Source: Rhynchopus sp. YZ270_cl-10 (lineage: Eukaryota > Euglenozoa > Diplonemea > Diplonemida > Diplonemidae). From it: a stretch of 64,000 bases of DNA. The position numbers and the translations under genes are program-made. Below are positions 1 to 10,920 of the stretch, in pieces (position 1 is the stretch's first letter; each line of letters starts with the position of its first letter). The stretch covers positions 868,001 through 932,000 of the forward strand of contig OZ037915.1 of NCBI GenBank assembly GCA_964035575.1. The letters run 5' to 3'. The notes under the pieces are model-generated. The model searched no databases, was not told the origin of the DNA, and saw only the letters and a program-made list of their open reading frames with translations.

Positions 1-49
1 TACCATTGTTTGCAAATGGTATACTGTTGCCCCGCATTCTCTTTTTTTT

Positions 50-100
50 TGAAAAATTGTTGGAATAGTGTAGTTGCCACCTGCAGCAAGATCTACTGTC
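50..100. repeat. Hairpin repeat, type D2
   Basis: A T-run is followed by TTGTTGGAATAGTGTAGTTGCC. The outer arm TAGTGTAG is shared with the type D repeats, while the inner hairpin differs. Other type D2 copies lie at 17455-17503, 25245-25307 and 32200-32264. Confidence 0.55.
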
Positions 101-278
101 TTTTTTTTTGACACTTACGTTGGTTTGCCATTCACTTCCCCGATCGCCCTGTTCCCCCTAGCTCAATGCGGGGGAGACAGGTAGACAGATGAGAGTTGGC
201 CTTGAGAAAAAGAAAGCTTTGAAAGATGACTCATCATTATCACACATCCAAAAAAAAAAAAAAAAAAACAAAAAAAAG

Positions 279-335
279 AGAAGTTTAAAAGTACGGCGTT
301 TAAACGCCTCACCGTTCCGGAGGACGCAAAGCACC
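279..335. repeat. Hairpin repeat, type B (divergent)
   Basis: It shares the ACGCCTC core and the downstream GGACGCAAAGCACC with the other type B repeats, and is flanked by A-runs. Confidence 0.5.
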
Positions 336-1481
336 AAAAATAAGAATGAAAAAAAGAGAACTAAACGTTTGCTAGATGATCCTTAACTTGTAATACTCAC
401 CTTATTACAAAAAAAAAACCACTATCGTGACCGTTTGGAGCACGTTGGAGGGGGTTTTTATTGATGTCTGGCGTGTCTCTTTGTTGCAAGAGATAGTAAC
501 GAGAAGGGGAAGACTTGGAAGATGAAAATACCGTAAATGTAATAATGTTGGAACTGCCAAAAAAAACGCTCGTTCGTTCCAACATATTTACATTTACGGT
601 ATGCATTCATGTGAACTCATCATCATCATCTCCACCTGAATATTTTTTTCTCCTGAAATTTTGATGGAGTTTTAGTAGAGTTTGGTGTTTAAATACCTCC
701 AAACACCTCCAAATTTCAAGGCAAAAACTCAGGTGGCATCTATAGAAAAAAAAAGGGGGGGAGGGTTTGCAACGTGGGTGCTCTCGTGGCAGAGAGGCAC
801 ATCAGTTTGGAATTACCCAAAAGAAAAGAAAAGAAAAGAAGAAGAACAAAAAAACTGGTTTCAAAATCACACCATACACATAAGAAAGGTGGCATTCGCC
901 ACCGATTTTGGGGGAAAAAAAACAAATTTCATAATATCAAAAAAATACGTTGCTTTTTAAATTTTTCTTATCTTTTTTTGGGTGTAGTCAACAACATCGC
1001 ACACATTTTTTTTTTTTTGCGCACATCCAACACACACAGAGATCCGATTATTGGGGAGACGGTACTTGCCAATTTATTGGTTTGGCCCTCTGGGTCTTTA
1101 GGTTTGGCGCTTCCAGCGACAACACAACACAACACACCCTGCATGATGCCGTGAGACCTCAAGCATAGATAAATCTTTCAACAAAATGTGGAGAGAGTTG
1201 TCCAGAGACAGATCAACTCCCTCCTCCTCCTCCTTTGATGTGCCGCTGTGTGAAGTGGTCAATAGGAAAAAGAGAAGTTACATTTCAAAAACTTTCCATA
1301 AAGAAGAAAAGAAGCAAAAAGTTTTGAAAACTTTTTTGTGCTCTGTTTAATTTTGCTTAATGGTGTTGTCCAGACTCCAAGGGGTCATCGAATACCCAGA
1401 GATAGAGAGCGGTCACTTCATCGGCTTGTTTATGTGGAGTGCGCAGGAAAAGGGGAAAGGGGAGAGAAAAAAAAAATAGCT

Positions 1482-1526
1482 AGGGCACCTCCGACTGACA
1501 CAGTGACAGACGGGGACGAAAGCACC
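1482..1526. repeat. Short repeat, type C
   Basis: It matches the pattern GGCACCTCCGACTGAC, a variable middle, then GGANGAAAGCAC. Four other copies lie at 3774, 7250, 29421 and 59189. Confidence 0.5.
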
Positions 1527-1863
1527 AAAAAAAGAAGGTTGGTCAAAGGCATCACACCCTCTCAGCTTCATTTATATTAAAAGAGGTTGGAGAGAGGGGG
1601 TTTGAAAAAGTTTTGAAAAAGTTTGTTTCAACTTTGTTTTGTTTTTGTTCTTGTTTTTGCTACTCTGTTTGTTTTGTATTGCATTTCATTGTAGTACTTT
1701 GTAAGTTGAGAGGTAGGTGCGTGGAGAGAGAGAGGAGGGAGTTTAAATGTAACATTTTAATATTTGTTTTTTGCTTCGTTCTTCTTTTCTTTGTGTGTGT
1801 GTGGAGAAGCGCTTCGGCTGCTTGGGTGGGAACCAGAAAAGCAAAAGTAAAAATTTCTTTTTT

Positions 1864-1912
1864 TGAAAACTTGGTTGTATTAGTGAAGACACCCGAGGAT
1901 GAACTCCACTAT
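1864..1912. repeat. Hairpin repeat, type D
   Basis: T-run, then TTGGTTGTATTAGTG and an inner hairpin CACCC/GGATG, closed by CTCCACTA. The outer stem pairs TAGTG with CACTA. The inner C-A pair reads as G-U on the minus-strand RNA. Confidence 0.65.
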
Positions 1913-2052
1913 ATTTTTTTGTTTTTTTGGGGAAGAGATGCGAACCTTCGCCTCTCGTTGCTTTAGTCAACCCCTGGGTTCACCCTTTAATAGGAATCAC
2001 ACACGACAAAAAAAAAATCACAAAAAATGTTTGGGTTTTCTTACGTTGTTAT

Positions 2053-2103
2053 TTTGAAACTTGGCTGTAGTAGCGTAGACACCCGAGGATGAACTCCACT
2101 ATA
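2053..2103. repeat. Hairpin repeat, type D
   Basis: Second type D copy, 190 bp from the previous one. It has the same inner hairpin CACCCGAGGATG and the same closing CTCCACTA. Confidence 0.65.
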
Positions 2104-2225
2104 GTAGTTATTTTTGTTGTATCGACAATCACGTTATACCTACTGGTATAACGATCTGTACTCAATGTCGGCCGAAGCCTATGTACTACAGAAGGTATAG
2201 ACGCAGATCATCCTCAACCCTTAAG

Positions 2226-3033
2226 ACACGGTACCAGAAAGTTCTTAAAGAAGATTTTTTTTTTTTCACGGACTCAAATCTTCTTCTTCCTGATCAAGAT
2301 CCTGACAATTTGTGTTTTTTTTTTTTTTTTTTGTGTGTTTTTTCTCTCCTGCTTAGAACTTGCTTAGAAACGCCGGCATTTGCATTTCCGGAATCCGTCC
2401 GGCCAGTGGTGGGGTCAATTTGCCGAAATGGACAAGTTCTCGTTTTTTGGTCAATTTCCGCACAGCACAGTACAGTACAGTACAGTACAGTACAGTACAG
2501 TACAGTACAGTACAGTACAGTACAGTACAGTACAGTACAGTACAGTACAGTACAGTACAGTACAGTACAGTACAGTACAGTACAGTACAGTACAGTACAG
2601 TACAGTACAGTACAGTACAGTACAGTACAGTACAGTACAGTACAGTACAGTACAGTACAGTACAGTACAGTACAGTACAGTACAGTACAGTACAGTACAG
2701 TACAGTACAGTACAGTACAGTACAGTACAGTACAGTACAGTACAGTACAGTACAGTACAGTACAGTACAGTACAGTACAGCAGGCCAAAAAAAAGGTCGA
2801 AAACCACTTTTTTTGTCAGTTTCGTGACATCCCAGCCAGTTGCGGCCCCGGTCTGTAAAATCTGTACCTCTGTATGCCTACAACATAGAGAAGCCCCCTG
2901 GTAAAAAAAAAAAAAAACACACAAATTGTCAGGATCTTGAAAAATCCTGAAGAAAAAAAACACAAAGTGTCAGGATTTCCAGGAATCCTGAAAAAACACA
3001 AAAATCTTCCTTAAGATCTTTATGGTACCGTGT
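2226..3033. mobile_element. Inverted-repeat element carrying a 5-bp GTACA array
   Basis: The ends are inverted repeats of about 36 bp with a few mismatches, starting ACACGGTACCA on the left and ending TGGTACCGTGT on the right. TAAG flanks both ends (2222-2225 and 3034-3037), a likely target-site duplication. A second pair of inverted motifs, GATCCTGACAATTTGTG and its complement, lies further in. The centre is a pure array of about 63 ACAGT units. No transposase frame is present, so this is a non-autonomous, MITE- or foldback-like element. The superfamily is not assigned. Confidence 0.75.
2467..2780. repeat. 5-bp tandem array (ACAGT)n
   Basis: About 63 head-to-tail units with no visible variants. 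The array is open in all frames, which produces false proteins made of repeated STVQY- or LYCTV-like units. Confidence 0.95.
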
Positions 3034-3152
3034 TAAGAGTAGCTTGATTTTTTTTTTTTTTTTTTTTTGGCTGAGATTTGGAATGCGCTGTGGAAACAAA
3101 ACAACGTCTTCCCTGCAAACGTGTAACCACCAACCACAAAAACAAAACAATA

Positions 3153-3196
3153 CAAGTTGATAGTGCAAAATGCCTCTGGGATGCAGTACACCGACC
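3153..3196. repeat. Hairpin repeat, type B
   Basis: AAGTTGATAGTGCAAAATGCC, then TCTGGGATGCAGTACAC. It is a near-consensus type B copy with one-base changes. Confidence 0.6.
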
Positions 3197-3560
3197 ACCC
3201 CTGCACCCAAAAAAGAAGGCACAACCTCAATTCAAGTAAATTTAAAAAGAAAGCTTGTAAGATGGATGCACACACATCGTTTTTACCACTGTCGTTATAA
3301 GATGAACAAAAAATAATAACGTTTCGCCTTTCGGGGGTACCAACCCCTTGAAGGTTCTGGGAGAAAGGGGAGGGAAATAGGGAGCGGAACATAAGTGAAA
3401 AAATTTTTTTGTAGTTTCGACAACCACCTGTCCGAGGACGGGTTCTGTACACACCTTTTTTAAAATAACATTGGCTGAGATGGGAGGAAAAAAGCCATTT
3501 TCCCGTCACCACACGTTGCATGTGAGGGAGGTGGGATGATTTAAAAAAAAAAGAGTGTGT

Positions 3561-3657
3561 TGAAACATCCTAAAACGCAGCTCAGTCGAGCTCATGCAAA
3601 GGGCGAGACGTTGAGTCATCCGTACCGTAAGAGAACGGAGGCGGTTCACAACCGCTC
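3561..3657. repeat. 97-bp repeat, type I
   Basis: Starts with TAAAACGCAGCTCAG and ends with the hairpin GGCGGTTCACAACCGC. A second copy lies in intron 3 of the coiled-coil gene at 8021-8102. Confidence 0.6.
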
Positions 3658-3773
3658 AAGGCAAGCCTCTTTGTACCCCCAGCCTTTTTCACGGTCTGCT
3701 TATGAACAAGCATGTACTCAAATGTGCTCAATAGCATCTCCACACAAAGACACATAAAACTGTAGTTGATGCA

Positions 3774-3820
3774 GTCACCTCCGACTGACCCACGATGCCA
3801 GCCATTCGGATAAAAGCACA
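3774..3820. repeat. Short repeat, type C
   Basis: CACCTCCGACTGACCCACGA followed by the variable arm and the GATAAAAGCACA ending shared by the family. Confidence 0.55.
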
Positions 3821-4105
3821 TAAAAATAATGGGTTTGCAAAAAAAGGTGGGTCTAACCCTACTCAAGACACCGAACCAAGGGTAAATTCACACCCCCTCC
3901 CTTTTTTTCTTTCTTCCAAAGAGAGAAAAAATGGTAGGTAACGATGAACCGAAGCCTTTTTGTTACGCTTAGTCACTTTTTGAGAAGTTGAAACGTATTT
4001 TCATCATATGCACTCAATAAATTGATAGTATATGAGGAAGAATCAACAAAAAGTGTGAAAAGTATCAAAACGCCTCGCTAAGATCAGCGGACGCAAAATA
4101 CACTG

Positions 4106-4517
4106 TTGAGGTGATCCAGTCTCACGCTTTTTCACACATTTTCACTTGGTTTCACACATTTTCACTTGGTTTCACACATTTTCACATGGTTTCACGGTGT
4201 GAAAAAGTGTGTACGAAAGTGAAAAAAAAACTGCTTCACGCACTCTGAGTGGATTCCTCCAGAAAAAAAACTTGGTGTTTTCACATGGTTTCACACATTT
4301 TCACTTGGTTTCACATGGTTTCACTTGGTTTCACATGGTTTCACATGGTTTCACATGGTTTCACATGGTTTCACATGGTTTCACATGGTTTCACATGGTT
4401 TCACATGTTTTCACTTGGTTTCACACATTTTCACCTTGGTTTCACACGTTTTCACTTGTTTTCACACGTTTTCACGGTGTGAAAAAGTGTGGAAAAGTGT
4501 GCGCTGGATCACCTCAA
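4106..4517. mobile_element. Inverted-repeat element carrying a 10-bp TTTCACATGG array
   Basis: The ends are TTGAGGTGATCCAG and its exact complement, and both are flanked by CTG (4103-4105 and 4518-4520), a possible 3-bp target-site duplication. The arms continue as TTTCAC-rich sequence on one side and GTGAAA-rich on the other. The interior is an array of TTTCACATGG/TTTCACTTGG units. No coding capacity was recognised; the frames through the array translate to repeated FTWFHMVSHG and are artefacts. Confidence 0.65.
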
Positions 4518-4705
4518 CTGTTCACAAAAAAAAAAAAAAAAAGGAAGAAGAAGAAGAAAAATAGTAGGATCGGGTAGGTAAATAAAGTTACGTTGCTTGC
4601 CCAATCCTCCTGTTTGAGGGATGATTTGACGACCCGGTAATACTATGTTCTCCTTTAAAGCAAGCTTCGTAGGAATAAAAAAGAAGAAAAAAAGGGAAAT
4701 CAATC

Positions 4706-4739
4706 AGATAATCCGAAGCCTCGCATGCTTTAGTCACCT
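4706..4739. repeat. Hairpin repeat, type A
   Basis: CCGAAGCCTCGCATGCTTTAG followed by TCACCT. The inner stem pairs AAGC with GCTT. Confidence 0.5.
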
Positions 4740-4761
4740 AAAAAAAAAGGCGGAAAATTGT

Positions 4762-4828
4762 TTCATATACGAACTATTCTACTGAATAGAAGGTATAATA
4801 GGGTGCACTAAATGTACCCAAACTTTTG
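4762..4828. repeat. Repeat, type H
   Basis: Contains the perfect hairpin CTATTCTACTGAATAG, then GGTATAATA and a second hairpin GGGTGCACTAAATGTACCC. Copies lie at 9614-9668 (inside an intron) and 31242-31310. Confidence 0.65.
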
Positions 4829-4965
4829 GAAAAAACAATTGTAAAATGGATGTGCCTCTTTGTGGACGCGACATCCAGATAAAGGTTTGCTGTCAGGAAA
4901 ATAGGGGGGGTTAGTAGGCAGAAGAATCCTGCTCAAAAAAACAAAAAAAAGAAAAGGAAAGAAAG

Positions 4966-5045
4966 TGAAGATTGATAGTGCAAAAAACGCCTCTGGGACG
5001 CAGGGCACTAACACTCCGCGGGGTTATCGAACCCCCGGAGTGTTG
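4966..5045. repeat. Double-hairpin repeat, type B with T-arm-like hairpin
   Basis: The type B core TGATAGTGC...CGCCTCTGGGACGCAG is followed by a long hairpin, CACTCCG, then GGGGTTATCGAACCCC, then CGGAGTG, which pairs perfectly. The loop region resembles a tRNA T-arm, but there is no cloverleaf. Confidence 0.65.
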
Positions 5046-6581
5046 TACCTTGGGAGTTGCTAACAGGGAAACTGTAAGCAGACATAAAGAAGAAAAAAGG
5101 GGGAAGGGAAGCCTCTTTTTTACTTTCAACGGATGTCATCCGTCCGATTTTGAGAAACCCCCCCCCTCCCCCCCCGGAGAAGATTGTAAATTTGGCAACC
5201 TGAAGTTTTAGGCTTTTGGACAGACGTAAAAAAAATCGAAAACCAGCGGAAGTGGATTTCCGAGCTCCCTGCTTTTCACCATAAAAAAATCGACCACTTT
5301 AGTGGAGTAGAAGTCAATTTAAAGGCCCCATGGGTCTTTATACAGTAACGTATAGGGATTTCAGTGCAGAAAAGGGGGTCGGCTCCACCAAAAGTTGCGT
5401 ACCGTGGAGTATGTTCCTGAATAAAAAAATGGTCGGAATTGAAAGATTCGTAAAAAATAAATCCAAAGGAAAAAAAATCGAAAACTTTCTTCAAAAGAAA
5501 TCCAATTTAGAGACGCCACTGTGTTGCTACCCAAAGAGGAGGTTTTCTTAAGGAATACGTAAAGAAACCTGCGCAGAAACGTTCCCAAAGGGGGTACCAC
5601 AGCCAAAAATCACCTAACCATCCACAGAGGCATAAAAAAAATCGTGCGACCCCGGAATTGAACGTTTTCGTAACCGATCTTTCCAAATAAATAAAATTCG
5701 AAAAAAAAATTTGAAAAAAAAATTCATAAAATCCATGTGTCCACGGTTTTGTACTAGACCCCCCTGTTGCCAAATTACCAAACTTTTCCGCTCACCCCCC
5801 CGGAGACCCCCCCCCTCCCCCCACCGGATGACATCCGTTGAAAGTAAAAAAGAGGCTTCCCGAAATAAAAAAAAAAAACAAAAAAAAAACAAAGGAAAGC
5901 ACAGCAGTGCTCAAGGCCTCAAATTTGACCTTTTTTTGTAGTGTTGTTTTTGTTTTTTGATAATCTGTCAGTTTCAATTCAGACAGGTTTTCACCTTTTT
6001 TCCCTTTTTTCAGGGGGGGCTTTTTTATTTTGCCTGTTTTTTTGTGAATTTTCCCCTGCACAGTGAGTCAGAAAATCCTAGAAGCGGGGGTACCATCAAA
6101 GAAAGAAAAGAGGTTAGGAGGGCACTGCTTCTCCGCAGGGGGGTTGAATCGAACCCCCCAAGAGACCACTTCATTTGCAGATTTATAAAAAAAACAGCCA
6201 CGTGCTAAAGGGGGTGGTGGGTATGGTGGTCTTTGAACGAAACAAACAAAGCCCCCGTAAATAGTACATTTTTATTTTTTCTGCAAACCAAGAAAGATAC
6301 CCCAGCAGACATGTGTCTCCAATGCGCATGTAGCCGGGTCATAAAAAAATTTTTTTTGAGTCGTTGTGAACACCTGGCCAGGAAATTTTGCCCTTTTAAT
6401 AGTCTTTTATGTAGGCTTTCCTCCGTATTTTTTTAAATTTTGTCGTAATCCATCAGAGCACCTATCTACCTGAGGAGGAACCCGGGGTATGTGCTCATTT
6501 TCTTTTTTTTCAGGAATCTTTGTCTTTTGCCCACCAGATGCAAAATGGGAAGAGAGACTCTGGAATATGAAAATAAAAAAG

Positions 6582-6680
6582 AGAGAAGTTAAAAGTGCAG
6601 GGGGAAAAGAACGCCTCACCGTTCATCGGCGGACGCATGGGGCAGTGATTCTCTGAGGGCTTATCGAACCCCCAGAGAGC
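6582..6680. repeat. Double-hairpin repeat, type B (divergent)
   Basis: The core CGCCTCACCG...GGCGGACGCA is followed by a hairpin CTCTG...TTATCGAACCCCCAGAG. The outer stem has changed on both sides relative to the copy at 4966. Confidence 0.6.
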
Positions 6681-6882
6681 AACAAAAGAGAGAATTATTT
6701 TTTTCGAGATTGAAACCAAACCTCACAGTGTTTAGTCGTCTTCGAGAAGAAATACAAAAATTGAAAAAAAAAAAAAAAAAAAAAAAAGAGAAGAAAAACT
6801 TGAAAGATGAACATGCCTTTCGTACACGCTACATCATTTGATGAAACGTGCATTTTACGATATAAAATTCATCTTCTTTAAT

Positions 6883-6928
6883 GTGAAGTTGATAGTGCAA
6901 AACGCCTCTGGGACGCAGTGCACTGACC
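6883..6928. repeat. Hairpin repeat, type B
   Basis: GTGAAGTTGATAGTGC, then AAAACGCCTCTGGGACGCAG and TGCACTG. A consensus copy; AGTGC pairs with GCACT. Confidence 0.65.
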
Positions 6929-7249
6929 ACTCCTTTAATTTATGGGACATATAAAAATATTTTCGTTTCTGTAAATATTACCTTTTTTTAAATCTGAAAC
7001 CAAAAGCGTATTGCACACACACATTGGGGCCATATTCAGCGCAAGAATTACCCCCCTATTTAGTTATCAAACACACATACACAACAACAAAAAAATGGGC
7101 CATTTTTTTTTCTTCCCCCGCAAGGAATTGCCCAGAATTAATTTTTCTTCAAAATACACCAAACCACATCAAGGGCTATATTCTGCGCAAGAATCTACCC
7201 TTCACAAGGCATCCACAATACATCACACAGCTGTTTTTTTTTTAAATAT

Positions 7250-7310
7250 TGATGCAGCCACCTCCGACTGACCTTCCGTACGATGCCAGCCATCCGGATG
7301 AAATCGCAAA
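7250..7310. repeat. Short repeat, type C
   Basis: CACCTCCGACTGACC, then CGATGCCAGCCATCCGGATG and an AGCAC-like tail, as in the copies at 3774 and 59189. Confidence 0.55.
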
Positions 7311-7465
7311 GAAACGTTTGGTAAGATTAACCTATCGTAGTGTTTAGGCAAATTGCTTCTTTTTTCCCATAATACACAAACCACGGGGCAGCAGCCACGT
7401 ATTCTTTTTTGTTTTTGTTTTTTTTTTTTTTTGGTTTTTTTTTTCAAGAAAAAAAACGACTACTT

Positions 7466-10400
7466 TCAACGCTTCTTCCCGCTTGTTGCACCTTGCGCTG
7501 CAGTGACGACGGCGCGCAACTGCTTTGTCTTCTCCTTCTCACGCTTGAGGCTCGTCTCAAGCCTTTCCCGCTCTTCTTTGTTCTTACGGAGCTGTGTGAA
7601 TAGGTGTTCAACAATATCACGGTATAGTATGCACTCCTTTTGAGTCATATAGGAAAGTTTTTCTTTTCGCTTCATTGGTGTTCCGGAGGGGGCCTATATT
7701 GACATGTCCTTGACAGTTGTCCCGTAACACCATTTATGCACTACACAAAGGACACCCCTGGAACCCAACAAAACGCTTCTTTATTCCAGTAACCGAAGTT
7801 ACTTTGCGTAAAAACCCCGATTTTTACAATCGCCACCTGATCTTGATTACTCTAGAAAAGGGAAGATTATTTTTGTTGAACGCAGCCAAAAAAAAAAACA
7901 GTGTGAGATCTGAATTTGGCGCGAATAATTCTCAGAGGAAAATAGTCGGCATCAGGCGATTAAACGTTGGCTACATTATTCGAGTTTATAATAACACCAC
8001 GTGGAAGGAACAAAAGAGTAGTTGAAACTAAAACGCATCTCAGTTGAGCTCATGCAAAGGGTGGGACCTTGTGTTCCGTAACGGAGGCGGTTCACAACCG
8101 CTGGGGAGGGTTCCCACATACCTTCTCCTGCGCGTGTTCGAGCTGCCGTTTGGCCTCGTCAAGCTCCTTCTCCACCTTAGGAGCGTCCTTCGGTGCTGCT
8201 TTGCTCTGCTGGGCTTCCTTCAGACGTGCCTGGAAGGCAGTGATCAAACGCTGCTGCTCTGCCTTCTCGCGGAGGGCTGTGGGGGTGGGTGGGTGGGTGG
8301 GTGAGTTACTATTTTGTTTTCGTAACGCCAAACTCTTTAACCTTTTGTTTGATTGAGCTTACCGAATCGCTTAACTGCGATGGGAAAGATCGTTGTGTGT
8401 TTTGATCTCGTCTTTGGAATTATGTCTAGCTGAAATTCGAGATCTGAACCGCTACGATAATTTGAGAAATCCAGAAAGTTTCAGAGATAAAATTCCCAAC
8501 GCAGATCTCTGGCTTGGGATTTTTTTTCCCCAAAAAACCCAGAATAATTACCACACCTTTCTCAAGCTTCTCCGCATCACTCCCATTACCCTGTTTTGCT
8601 TCTGCTTTTACATTTTCTGCTGCAGCCGAACGCAACTTTGCTGTTTCAGCGAGAGCCGCCTTTTGCGCCTTCAGCGCCTTCTGGAGGGCCGTCTCCGTCT
8701 CCTTCTGCTTTGCCAGCAACATCTCATAGCGCTTATCAGCAGCACTGTCTGCAGCTGGCGTCGCACCACCACCATCACCTCCACTCCCCCCCGCTATCCG
8801 TACCGCCCCGTCGTACGCTTTTTTACTATGTGCTTCAAATAGCTTTTTGATCTTCATGTCTTCAAGCTGTTGTTTCAAAAGAGCTTCGTTTTTGTCTTCA
8901 AGGTTTTGCATTGCTTTGTAGCCGTGTTGCATTTGTTCGTTTAGCTTTTCATATTTTTTGCGATAGTCCTGATTCTCTGCGGAGACAGTGGGGGTAGAAG
9001 GACCAGACATCATCGCTGCCAGCCTCTCCTCCACTACAGCCCTTCTTTCCTCTAAGGTCTTCATATCGCTTGCATGCACTGCATGCTCCTTTGTCATCTT
9101 CTCCACCCGCCCTTTCAGTTCAACGTTGCTCTCCCTCAGAGTCCTCGCCATTCCGGTTAAGGTGCGAATCTGCTCTGCAGCAACCTCCAGGTCGTCTTGA
9201 GTAGCCAGCGTTGGTTGAGGTGATTGGGTAGTGGGTGCAACGGGCGTAGGGGGTGAGGAAGAAGATGCTTCAGAGGTTTCTTCAATGGTGATTTTGCGAG
9301 CGTGCAGTGGAGAGTGGACGGTCTCCTCGCGTTTGTCGTCGTAGGACCACCCAAGAGAAGAGAAGATATCGCTGGGGGAGATGAAGGAAGGGGGGGTAGG
9401 AGTGGTGGTGGTTCGTTTGCTGCGGGTCTGCTTCTCGTGTTGTGCGGTTTCTGCTGCGGCCTGTGCTTGTGCTTGTTGTTGTTGTTGTTCTGCAATGGAA
9501 GCAAGCCGAAGTGCCTCCCGTTCTGCGCTTTCTCTAGCAGAAACTTCTAACAGTCTGTCCAGCTCTCTGTTAGAGGGGTTTTGTGATGAAATCGAAAGGA
9601 AAAAAAAAAGATTAGTTCGTATACTCTGAATAGAAGGTATAAGGTGCACTAAATGTGCCTAAACTTTTAGGCGGAATGTTTGTTTCTGATAGTGTCGTGG
9701 TAGAAAAAAGAGAAAAAAAAAAAGGTGGGGTTTTGGTGAGGATGTTCCCCTTTTGTATTCATTTAATGGGGAGTGGGTTATGGTATACCGTCGTGCGGAT
9801 GATTCGTTTTCTGCAAGCTGGAGCCGTGCCAAGTCTTCTGCTGACATGTGTTCAAACTGAGCGCTGAGCTGTGCTTGCTGCTCAAGGATTTCGACGTCCA
9901 CTTTGCTGTTCATATAGCTTCCTTTGAGGCCTTTGCGGCGTTTGTGTTCTTCCTTTTCCACTTCGTGTCGCGCCTCTTTCTCGTCCACCACCACTGCGGC
10001 CGCCCCCATTTGCGCCTTCTCCAACTGCTGCACCTTCGCTGCAGCGGCACGCTCCTGCTGTTTCAAGGCATCTTTCTCTTCCTGCGTCTGTTTGCTGTAC
10101 GGATCAAACGTTGCCAGCTCATTCTTCGCCTCATCAAACACAACCTTCCTCCCCTTCGAGAGTACCGAATTCTGTCGCAGCATGCCTCCAGGCAGGTCCA
10201 CCCCTATACTCTCGCAGTGCACTTTGATCGGGCATTTGAAATGCGCGGGCACCGGCATGGCAGAGACGGCCGGCGATTTGGGGAGCGGAGAATCGGATGG
10301 GGTAGTACTGTGTGCATCGTGGGTGTCGTGGGTATCGCTTTCGCTTGAAGACCCACAGCTGTCCACCTGGATGGTACCAGGCACCGCCACCACGGAGACA

Positions 10401-10849
10401 GCTGCCTCAGGAAACCAACAGGACTCTCCGGTTTCAAATCGGACCTGGCGGTGTGTGTTGTCCACAGCGACCACGACTCCAGTTTGTCCAGCGTGGCGGG
10501 CTTTGGCTGCCTGCCAAAGAGGAAGTGTAGGGTCCGCTCTGCACAGCTTCTCTAAGAGAGCCGTATCCGTCTCGATGGTGACCTTCTGCTTCGTCTCTTT
10601 CGGCGTCGTTTCTGGTATATCCCCCTTAGAGCGGCGTACCAATTGGAGGTTCGTTGCTTTCAAGCTTTTCGAGTCGTAAGGTGCAGGGAAGCGTACACCG
10701 AAGCGGCCTTTGTCGCGTTGGAGCTGGAGGACTGTGCCGATGACACCGTTGATGGCGGGAAGCGCTTTGATGTCGACAGCCATGACCTCGTCGCCGATCT
10801 CAAAGGCAGGCTCTTCGTGAAGCCAGCTGAGGTCGTCGTAGTTGCCCAT
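7466..10849 (-). CDS. SH3-like/coiled-coil protein, four exons
   Basis: The exons are 10849-9789, 9566-8557, 8276-8122 and 7693-7466; together they keep one frame and encode 817 residues. The donors read GTATAC, GTGTGG and GTATGT, and the acceptors read AACAG, CACAG and ATATAG. The start is the ATG before MGNYDDLSW. A small beta-barrel-like segment (about residues 11-70, FEIGDEVMAVDIKALPAING onward, including GRFGVRF) resembles SH3-like or CAP-Gly-type adaptor folds. The rest is mostly charged coiled coil with low-complexity QA-, S- and P-rich stretches. I infer a cytoskeletal or scaffold role; the family is not identified. A strong pyrimidine tract with AG at 10875-10876 precedes the ATG, which suggests trans-splicing. 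Introns 1 and 3 carry repeats of types H and I. Confidence 0.75.
8021..8102. repeat. Repeat, type I, in an intron
   Basis: Second copy of the repeat at 3561, with the same GAGCTCATGCAAAGGG and GGCGGTTCACAACCGC. It lies within intron 3 of the coiled-coil gene and stops at its splice donor, which is at 8116-8121. Confidence 0.6.
9614..9668. repeat. Repeat, type H, in an intron
   Basis: Shortened copy of the 4762 repeat inside intron 1 of the coiled-coil gene. The second hairpin reads AGGTGCACTAAATGTGCCT, which keeps pairing with G-T wobbles. Confidence 0.6.
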
Positions 10850-10874
10850 TGTGTTTTGAATGTGTGTTTGGTGC

Positions 10875-10920
10875 CTATAGGGGGTGAGGGGGTGAGGGTA
10901 GGGGGTAAGGGGGAGATCTG
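10875..10920 (-). promoter_or_regulatory. Polypyrimidine tract and AG, likely trans-splice acceptor
   Basis: On the minus strand a tract of repeated CCCCCT/CACC runs into CTATAG, 26 nt before the ATG of the coiled-coil gene. Similar tract-plus-AG arrangements lie just upstream of the ATGs at 41184, 54178 and 60188. An ordinary 5' UTR intron is the alternative. Confidence 0.5.

Larger units (their letters stand above)
1..2225. other. Gene-free A/T-rich spacer with hairpin repeats
   Basis: No open frame here has protein-like composition; the short frames run through A and T homopolymers. The block holds hairpin repeats at 50-100, 279-335, 1482-1526, 1864-1912 and 2053-2103. From about 2115 it holds a repeat that begins TCGACAATCACG and recurs elsewhere in the window. 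I see no promoter or RNA gene I can name. Confidence 0.6.
3034..4105. other. Gene-free spacer with hairpin repeats
   Basis: Contains short repeats at 3153-3196 (type B), 3253-3279 (type F), 3561-3657 (type I), 3774-3820 (type C) and 3941-3979 (type A, weak). The open frames overlap T-runs and the repeats and have no recognisable domain. Confidence 0.55.
4518..7465. other. Gene-free spacer with hairpin repeats
   Basis: About 2.9 kb with no supportable gene. It holds repeats at 4706-4739 (A), 4762-4828 (H), 4841-4876 (F), 4966-5045 (B), 6582-6680 (B), 6799-6838 (F), 6883-6928 (B) and 7250-7310 (C). It also has two copies of a motif around GGGGCCATATTCAGCGCAAG near 7021 and 7168; a third is at 63896. 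Long A- and T-runs separate them. Confidence 0.55.

Noticed and set aside
1864-2103. Type D repeats as hammerhead ribozymes because of GGATGAA
   Set aside because: The conserved CTGATGA and GAAA core is absent.
2181-2963. Long open frames on both strands through the ACAGT array
   Set aside because: They exist only because a 5-bp repeat lacks stops; the translations are pure repeats joined to unrelated ends.
4209-4577. Open frames translating TTTCACATGG repeats
   Set aside because: All are simple-repeat translations inside an inverted-repeat element.
4970-5045. tRNA gene at the GGTTATCGAACC motif
   Set aside because: There is a T-arm-like hairpin but no acceptor stem, D-arm or anticodon arm around it.
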